From: Bigelowiella natans CCMP2755
Lineage: Eukaryota > Cercozoa > Chlorarachniophyceae
Direction: 5' to 3'
DNA: 64,000 nt
Assembly (NCBI GenBank): GCA_000320545.1
Contig: ADNK01002103.1
Span: forward strand, 20,362-84,361
Below the pieces are notes generated by a model. That model saw only the letters and a list, made by a program, of their open reading frames with translations. It searched no databases and had not been told where the DNA came from. The position numbers and the translations under genes are program-made. Shown one piece after another: positions 56,444 through 64,000 of the stretch (positions are counted from its first letter, which is position 1; each line of letters opens with the position of its first letter).

Positions 56444-57559
56444 CGAAAAACATGCTGCATAGCAGCAATTATTGCTCCATTTATGCAGAGTGTACCTATC
56501 AATCATCGCTCATTGCGCCAAGTGAAATGGAGTCATATAGTCCAGTAAATTATGTCAATGAGAAACAGCACACACTCTGAAAATTACAAGCCCACCATGC
56601 ACGTTGCATACTAGTAGGATCAGCAGGTGCATGTGCGCATGGAGCACTGAGTGTGCATTTGTGAGAGCTAGCTAGCCATGGCTGTAGATGATTTCTGCAT
56701 GCACGTACAGCTCATACGCTGGCTTGCTGATCGATGTCACCTGCATGAGAAGTTACTATCAGGTGAATGCTTCCATTACATTTGGAAACATTTGGACTAA
56801 CATGTGCAGTTACATGATTTCAATGATTTCACACATGTGAAAATAAATAAAGGTGTTAGCCATCGCGGGCGCAACACCAATAATGCTAAATTCGCAAGCA
56901 CGTGAAGCACGAGACCGCAGAAACAAACACAACATTAGTGTTGTAGCCGCCACTTTGATTTTGCAGAGCAACATGGGATGACCATTCAAAATCTGTATCA
57001 ATTTTATGGCATCCGTCTCGTAAGTTAGCGATGTAGCGCGTGCAATTTGGGCAGATTTACCACGACATATTAAACGTGAAATACGAAACGAAGTATATGT
57101 AATCCAACACACATGCCAAGATCACTTGCTCTTGTAACTCAAGGTTAACATGGCTAACAGCGCCCGTTGTCGTACACACGGAGTTGTTTGCATTAGCAGT
57201 ATCAGTGTTCATCAAGGTGAGCGTGGCCATAACCGCAGAAAAACTTCTCCTTCACCAGAGCTTTGTCCGGAACAAACGGATTCTGACGATAAGTGCCAAA
57301 TCATAGAGATTCTCATACGGAGAAGACTACACCTTAGTTTCTATGGTATTACTACATGTTGTTCGGTTAATGCACAGCCAAAAACACACACACACGTACA
57401 TGCACGCACATAAATGTATTCAAGGTACACATACACATATACTATCAAACAAAATAGCATAGGATACTTCCATCGTAGGTAGCATAGATATGATTTCACT
57501 CTTCCATATCGATGCAGACAAAACCAGGCGACATTAACTTCGTCGTTGCTTGTCGTGTA
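56444..57559. other. Tail-to-tail intergenic island 8
   Basis: Lies between gene O (+) and gene P (-). It has GAGCTAGCTAGCCATGG at 56666-56682, many CATGCA and GCATGC words, and the conserved element at 56936-57019. ORFs of 87-100 codons in it look non-coding. Confidence 0.65.
56936..57019 (-). repeat. Convergent-gap element, copy 7
   Basis: TTAGTGTTGTAGCCGCC, then about 28 bp, GGGATGACCATTCAAAATCT, and GGCATCCGTCTCGTAA. It is in the sense of gene P (-), whose stop lies about 540 bp to the right. Confidence 0.8.
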
Positions 57560-59578
57560 CTATCGAGATAATCCATGAATAAGAACAACTTGGTGACCAC
57601 CGACCTGTTCTAGGCCTAGCTCAATGGCCCACTTGGTACAGATCCACTTGCTGTGCTGCTTCAGTTCGCCCCCCCCCTTCGCCGTAAGGGATTTCTTGAT
57701 ATCGAGCTTCGCTGCCTTGAGAAGACAACAAGCATAGTTAGAAGCTAGAATACCGAAATTAACCATGCTAATCCACACGTATTTGTAATCTGATATAATA
57801 TATGGGCCGAGAAGGAATAGGAAGAGATGTGGAGTGAACCTCAACTCGGGCTTGGAACATCTCCTTGGCGAAGGTCATCTGATTAGGCGAGAATTAACGT
57901 GCCATGCAACGACAAGAAATATGCTTCCTTTCATTCTAATATATTTTATTATTTCGCTTTATGATGGTGGAGGGAGGACGTCGCTCATATTTGGGTGATT
58001 TGTTGCAGCTAGATACATATATTCGGTGTGTACGTATCGTTCATAGTAATCTATTCTTGGTGCTCTCTTCACACACCACTCTGTTTTCTAACGTGCTCTC
58101 TTTCCGCGTGACGTTGATGGCCTGAGCATCCCATCCTTCGTCTCTCCGCTTGTCCGGCTTCACGCGATAAGAAGTGAAGAGCTCGGTGCGGCGCTTGAAC
58201 TTGTAGCCGAAGAGGCAAAGCGAATCCTCCATCTGCTCGCTCACCCCAATGTACTCAAGAGAACAGAGTTCCCGTTTTGCTCCTGATGATAGATAGATAA
58301 ATAGACGACGTTGCAGAAATAAAGAACAAGCGCTCGTGCACAATTGCCAGGAATGATCTTCAGTCCTCTCCCCCCCGTCCTCTCCCCTCCTCTTTCTCGT
58401 CGAACCGCATACTTGATCCACATATCGCCTTTTTAGGCGCGGAGAGGAAGACGACGCCTAGTACCTTCGAGAGTGGCATTGGCCGCGTTAAGAAGCGTGT
58501 GCTCGAGCTGAAAGTTGCTGGGATACGTGCTACTCCGAACCCAGTCGATAGGCCTTCTATACTTGGCATGATCAACCTTCTCAAGATAGAGAGACTTCCG
58601 ATGTCCGACCACATCCCGTATCTAATTATTCAGATACGCCATCAAGGTTGCAATCATCGTCGCAACTTTTGATTCTCTCCTTTGCTGTCATCTACGCCTC
58701 CATCACAATTTCATCGCCAGCCGCTATTTCGCAAGGTTGCGATCGAATAAAATTTACTAGCACTGCTACTGCCCCGCCTACACTACAAAAGGAAACCATT
58801 GTGATCGGAGAAATTCCACGATGGCTATCGGAAGACAGCTCGCTGTTTGCAACTTCTCTGAATGGAAAAGATAACAAAAAATGAAGTCAACAACTTGAGC
58901 AGATTCATCAACATGTTGTGGAATGGAAATTGATTTCGAAAAATCACGTGTAATCCTGCAGTTGTCACACCAAGGACATTTTGTAGTCATCGCTCACTGT
59001 CAGAACCTACCTTCTTGTGAGGTGTCCAAATCCGATTTTGGCCGTCTTCAGGCTGCAGTGAATTAACAAGCAAAGTTTGCGTATGAGTACGTGAAATCGA
59101 ACTTGCATGCAGAAATTAGCCACTCTCATCAGCTGCCATTGCACGTGAAACACGGTTCATCTGTGAGTAATGACTACGTTTTGTGTTTGAAACTTTACGA
59201 ACGAAAGACTACTTTCGGGCCTCTGTGATGTTGATGCTCTGGGAGAGGCATGAAGTGCTAAGGATTTCATTCGCAGCATAGCTGACTAGCAACGCCATCG
59301 AGAACGTTGTGCCTCCGGTTTTCTGCACGTGCACAAACACAGGGATAGGCGAATTCGCTGTGACTTTCCTTGGATGTGCAGCCTCCAGGCACCTAGGCAG
59401 AAATTAACAAGAATTTCCTTCATCAAAGTCAGAAACATGGCATCAAGAAGCGACAACGAAGTCGCACTTCCACTCACATTGAGGGATTTAGTGTGTGGGG
59501 TTTTGATGATGTCCATCCGACTACAGCGAAAGCTGAAGGAGGCAAGCCCACCGCCAAAGCAACCACTGCCAGGATCAT
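57560..59578 (-). CDS. Gene P: secretory-pathway sulfotransferase-like protein
   Basis: Exon 1 (59578-59478) encodes an N-terminal hydrophobic segment (MILAVVALAVGLPPSAFAVV), a signal peptide or type II anchor. It joins in phase to an exon starting at 59392 that contains IPVFVHVQKTGGTTFSMALL, the PAPS 5'-phosphosulfate-binding loop pattern (H..KTGGT) of Golgi-type sulfotransferases. Later exons give KTAKIGFGHLTRR (about 59035), HAKYRRPIDWVRSSTYP and NFQLEHTLLNAANATLE (about 58590-58470), VSEQMEDSLCLFGYKFKRRT (about 58250-58090), MTFAKEMFQ (about 57880) and a C-terminal exon ending at TAG 57560-57562. I could not find the 3'-phosphate-binding loop (usually RDP...S.Y), so one exon is missing from the model. 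The substrate is unknown. Confidence 0.6.
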
Positions 59579-59611
59579 GCTTTTGGGGAGTTTTGGGGGG
59601 ACGGCTGTGAC

Positions 59612-61015
59612 ATGTTCCAACGTGTGAGGATTTTCCAGGATTTCCCTACGATTTCAGCAGGCGGAAAGGCAAAATCTTTGTCGCAATATGTTAACGCCCT
59701 CGTTCAACTGACGGAAAAACCTTGCGGAATACCAATTCCCTTTTCTTCTTCCTACTTGACCGGTACGCTTGTCGAGGAGTATGCGACACACCAGAATTCC
59801 CAAATTTGCTCCGAAAGGTGACCCAATTTTAAAGAGAAATTCGGAATACTTTTTGGGATAGCGACAAGGTATTTTATGGGAAATAACAGAATTCTTTGCC
59901 CTCGATTGCAGACTGGCTCGTCCCGGCGATCCGCGCCCCAGCAGCCACGCATATCTGCCTCGAAGTTCTGAATATGGAAAACATGCCCAAGCTCACGGGA
60001 ATGGGCCGTCGGGTTGTCGGATCGATGATGGTATAACAAGATGGGGGTGTGAGGAGGCGAAGCGGAGAGTATGGTTGGCGTTAGAATGGAAATATCAGTC
60101 TGGTGCTCCATGTCTGTCCCGCGTTTTGAACAGATTGCTCTCCCCCCCTTTAGATGCTACCGGTTCTGTGGTATGTCGGATATTTCGACTGGTATAAACG
60201 TTACTTTTTGAGTGCCTTCTCACTTAATGAGCAAGTCCATTGTGCGTGCGTGCGTGTGGTGTGTGTCCATGTGTTAATGATGTAATTTGAATGGTCGAAT
60301 GTGTGTGGTTGAATTCATCCTGACTCTGATGTTTTGATGTACAACATAAATCTTCACAGGTGGTTTCTGGCGCGGGCACAGCAAATGCTGGTGACTATCA
60401 CCTGCCTCATTACCCTCGCGGTAAGTGAACAAGAGATGAATTTTCAATGAAAGGAATGCTAAAAGTAACGACGTGGATTTCGTGATCATCCGTTGTATTC
60501 GCATTCACGCTATCGTCAAACCACCCACCTCCACGTAGGTATATCTCTCCCCCAAATGGCCAGATCCTGATATGGATCCTGTCTCCGCCGTCATAATGAA
60601 TAAGCAGGTGAGGTTGTGGATGTCATGGCAGATGCTGAGTTTATTTGTGTGGTATGCCGAACATGTTTCTCTTCTGAATCAAGAATTAACCAAAAACAAG
60701 GAATATGTTGATTGCGCGTGTCTCCTTGCTATCGTCGCTATCGTTGTTTGTTGCCGTCGCAATTTCCATCCCATTCACAACTTTCACCAAGAACTATCAT
60801 TATCATCCTCATCATCATAATCTGGTCCGATCTCCATCGTTATCTCGCCTGCAATTGCTTACTGCTACTACCACTACTACTACTACTACTACTAAAACGA
60901 TACGAGCAGGATTTGCTACCCCCAGGATCCGTGACGCATCTCACCCTAGTGTTCTACTTCGATGACTGTCCAGACTTTGCAAAAGTCAAGGAAGACGCCA
61001 AAGCGGTGAGAGGGA

Positions 61016-61066
<51 letters not shown>

Positions 61067-62798
61067 GTGGTCAGGAGACGGTATTACGGGCCAGGGAGCA
61101 AAGTACGAGAACGTGACAAGTACAACAATATATACTAGCGATTGAATCAGGAGGAAAGAAGATGAAAATGACACATATACCGGTTCATATGCCGCCCTGC
61201 ATACATATCCATGCATCGCTGGTCTCTACGTATCTCTATCTCTTTCTCGCTCGATCATCATTGCTCTCTATATATCTCAATCTCTTTCTCGCTCGATCAT
61301 AATCCTACCATCATCCAGCTGCTGGAGTACAAACGTTTCTGCTCCGTACCTGTTCCTTGTCGGGAAGCAGTCTTTGAGTCGTCGTGGAGGGAGGTGGAGG
61401 TAGGAATAGTAGAATTATAATAAATATGAGAGGACGAAGACTGAGAAGTGGGATGTGTTTGGGGCAAGAGAAAGAAGAAGAAAGAGGAGGAGGAGGAGGA
61501 GGAGGAGAAGTTGGGTTGTTATGAGATACAGAGGGGAGACACGAAGGATAGCTTCCCAGAAAAAAGAAGGCACGCACAGAGAGCAGCTGGGGCCTTTCTA
61601 CTCATTCTTCCTTTTCCTGTTTCCTAACGTGCATTCTGTTTGTCAACGCTCTACCATCACCACCACCATCACCATTGCCGTCATCATCATTCCAACATCC
61701 GCGCAATCAGGTGAAATATGACGAGCACTTCGGAGAGGTGAAGGTGAATAGCGACGAGGAATTCGAGGCACAGCTGGACCGATTCGCACTCAAGCCTTTC
61801 ACGTAGATACCATACCACCCAAAAACAAACAACAAAATCGAAGAAGAAGAAGAAGAAGAAGACGACGACGACGAAGACGGAGGAATTAATAATGTCAATG
61901 ACGATGATGAATAACGAATGTGGGGGGGGGGGGCGTTAAAATATGTCCCCAGATGGTGTCTTCGCGTGTAGCTACATAATTCACACGCACCTCTTGTCAT
62001 AATACGGCAAACGGTTATGAAAGGGGATGATGATGATGATGATGATGATACCTACCACACGTTTCTGTTGTTCCTCCTTCCATATCTTACCTTCTTCTTC
62101 TTCTTCTTCTTCTTCTTCTTCTTCTTCACCTTCTTCTCAAGGCAAGGAAAAGATATGCCTATGTGGCGGATGGATGTCCTTCGAAACTCTGCTGAGAAGG
62201 GGCGATCAGCCGTGGTGTGGCGTCTGTCCCACGCCATTGGCGATGGAATTGGCCTTCTTCCCGTTGGATTTAAGTACTACAAATGAAAGAGGAGGAGGTG
62301 GTGGAGGAGGAGGAGGAAGAGGAAGGGGAAGGGGAGGAAATGGAAGAAGAGAGAAGAAGAGAAGAACGAATCTACAAACCTTTCTTTAGTCCTATATGTC
62401 GTAGAGTCACCCTATTTTGTTCTTACTTTCCTCTCATCACGGTGCATTCTGATGTTCGATGTCATCCTTTTGCTGCTCCATTCTCTCCATCGTCGTCGTC
62501 GTCGTTGTTGTTGTTGTTGCTGTTGTTGCCGCAGATTTGCGAGAACGGTGGACGGAAAGCCAGCTGAGCCAAAGAGTTTTCGACCGAAGCGAAGGAGAAG
62601 CGGCTCATCAAAGGCAAGAAACGAGAAGGAGCTACGATATTGATAATGATTTAGCGAGAGACGAAAAAGCGATCACGATGTAGCTCATGCGTCCATCCTT
62701 ACCTCCACCCCCTTCCTAATCCTCCTTCGTTGCTTGCTCTATCATCATATACTAAAGGACGGGGGGTTCGGCAAGATGCTAAATTCACTCATTAAGGT

Positions 62799-62835
<37 letters not shown>

Positions 62836-63447
62836 CCGCCACCACCATCTTCCTGCAGAGCGGTGGATCATGTACATGTTGGTGGCGGGGACTATTAGCG
62901 TACAAGATCGCCCTTATAAATTTCCCTTTCTTGCCAAATGGCGCAACGAGGATGATGACGATGATGGCGAGGATGATGTCAATGAATGGTGTACATTAAC
63001 ACGGGTGCTGACACGTATTGATGGATTGCAGGACCTCAAGACCGTGGCTAACTTGGCGAACGGCCCCTTCGATAACTGCAGCTCTGTTAATATGTATTAC
63101 ATATAAATATGATATACATATGCATAATGAATATGCTGCTACAACTGCTAGCTTGAAGCAGCAACTTGTTAATATGCATGCACATATGAATACAAACATA
63201 CCAGTGGCACGACTTAAAATATGTTCTATGTTTTCCCCCCCCCCCCCCCCCCCACCCTCCCTCTCGTCCCCGACATCGTCTAGAAATCATCAAAAGCCCA
63301 CACTCGAACACAACGGGAAGAGAATGCGACTCGACTTCGACTTTCAATTGGTATATTGATTAAGTGCTAGTAGCATTGTGTTGTCACCTTTCTCTGCCAC
63401 CCATTGCTTCTATAAGCACTAGGCCTGATCTGCTATTATCTTCTGTA

Positions 63448-63493
<46 letters not shown>

Positions 63494-64000
63494 ACTTATT
63501 CCTATGTAAGGACGATATCAGAAGCATTAAGCGCTCGACTGGATACACCATCAACGATATCGTTGTCGCGCTTTTCGCTGGGGCGGTGGTGAGGAGAAAT
63601 GATGATGGTGGTGGGGGGGGGTGATGATAATGGTGGTGGTGACATGCCCGAGTACAGCAGCGGGGGGGGGGGTTATATGTTATTGCGATTTAGTTCTTAA
63701 AATGTCATTGAAAATCCCCCTAAAGTAAAGTAAAAATCATTCATTTGCTCGCCTTCTGGTGCTGTGTTCTTAATCTTGATGAAATGTGCTATCTCTCGCT
63801 CCATTTCCCTCTCCCCCCTCCGCCCACCTCCACTCGTCTCAGAAAAAATACATAGGCTGCATGAAAGACAAGGCGCTTGAGAATCCTATGGGGTGGGATT
63901 TGGAGCGAAAGGGAGGAGAGGGGGGGGGGGGGGGGGATATATGCGGCAAGTGGTTTCTATACGTTCAGATGTCTCTCCGCGCGCGAGGGAACAGCACTAT
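59612..64000 (+). CDS. Gene Q: WS/DGAT-type acyltransferase, runs off the right edge
   Basis: The N-terminal exons are uncertain (a start at 59612, MFQRVRIFQDFP, is possible). Clear exons are about 59915-60030 (DWLVPAIRAPAATH), 60153-60210 (LPVLWYVGYFDWYKR), 60361-60420 (WFLARAQQMLVTITCLITLA, a TM helix) and 60540-60608 (DPDMDPVSAVIMNKQ). Further exons are 60908-61003 (PGSVTHLTLVFYFDD), 61319-61400 (LLEYKRFCSVPVP), about 61711-61805 (FEAQLDRFALKPF), about 62141-62270 (RLSHAIGDGIGLL) and 63510-63588 (RSTGYTINDIVVALFAGAV). RLSHAIGDG fits the HHxxxDG acyl-transfer motif with Ser for the first His. The NDIV segment fits the second conserved block of wax-ester synthase/diacylglycerol acyltransferases. 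It would make wax esters or triacylglycerol at the ER. The 3' end is outside the window. Confidence 0.7.
61017..61065. repeat. (GA)n microsatellite just after a donor of gene Q
   Basis: About 22 GA units beginning near the donor GCG|GTGAGAGGGAGAG. Confidence 0.95.
62088..62127. repeat. (TTC)n microsatellite upstream of an acceptor in gene Q
   Basis: About 12 TTC units immediately before ttctcaag, the acceptor of the GKDMPMWRMD exon, so it serves as the polypyrimidine tract. Confidence 0.9.
62799..62836. repeat. (ATC)n microsatellite in gene Q
   Basis: About 12 ATC units in an intron. Confidence 0.9.
63234..63254. repeat. Poly-C tract in gene Q
   Basis: An uninterrupted run of about 19 C. 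Read as an intron tract; exact length is likely unreliable. Confidence 0.8.
63452..63485. repeat. (CT)n microsatellite upstream of an acceptor in gene Q
   Basis: About 16 CT units about 25 bases before the acceptor of the DDIRSIKRSTGYT exon. Confidence 0.95.

Noticed and set aside
1-64000. Bacterial, viral or CRISPR content
   Set aside because: Pervasive GT-AG introns and eukaryotic domain types; no direct-repeat/spacer array, no phage or plasmid genes and no operons with ribosome-binding sites.

Overview
The window is nuclear DNA of an intron-rich microbial eukaryote. Nearly every gene is cut into many short exons by GT-AG introns of roughly 60-300 bp (some longer), and di- and trinucleotide microsatellites are very dense, mostly inside introns. 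The gene content (RGS and RhoGEF regulators, a CLASP/TOG-type microtubule protein, an SS18/GIF-type SSXT protein, a UBL-UBA protein, a RING-LON protein, a WS/DGAT acyltransferase, a secreted HSWL-type LPMO-like protein with CCSW cysteine repeats) would fit a protist or alga of the SAR/haptophyte type. I cannot name the species. Exon chains were assembled by eye from splice sites and reading phase. Where phase closes across all exons (genes B, E, H, I) I am fairly confident; elsewhere exon edges are approximate.

Layout, left to right: gene X (+, 3' end only, to about 794); A (-, 3400-4023); gene 4602 (+); B (-, 6216-8147); C (+, 8634-12619, LPMO-like membrane protein); D (-, 13520-15118, intronless methyltransferase-like); E (+, 16015-18657, UBL-UBA); F (-, 19684-26751, coiled coil plus TOG); G (-, about 27040-33450, RhoGEF); H (+, 33868-36436, RGS); I (-, 37247-37735, SSXT); J (+, 38365 to about 41150, coiled coil); K (-, 42694 to about 43698, repeated YPKGPKA motif); L and M (+, 44227-48569, unknown); N (-, 49742-53160, RING-LON); O (+, 53514-56443, MFS transporter); P (-, 57560-59578, sulfotransferase-like); Q (+, from about 59612 and running off the right edge, WS/DGAT).

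The genes alternate strand almost perfectly, so the window is a chain of head-to-head pairs separated by tail-to-tail gaps. The only same-strand neighbours are F/G and L/M. All eight tail-to-tail gaps (795-3399, 4953-6215, 12620-13519, 18658-19683, 36437-37246, about 41150-42693, 48570-49741, 56444-57559) are filled with a distinctive kind of DNA, rich in CATGCA, GCTAGC and TAGCTAGCTAG words and poor in microsatellites. Seven of the eight carry a conserved 45-80 bp element (AAGACGGATGTAAT ... AATGGTCATCC ... GGCTACAGCGCT). In every case the element reads in the same sense as a gene that ends at that gap. This element and its gap islands are the strongest candidate for something undescribed here.

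No tRNA, rRNA, CRISPR array or intact transposase gene was recognised.
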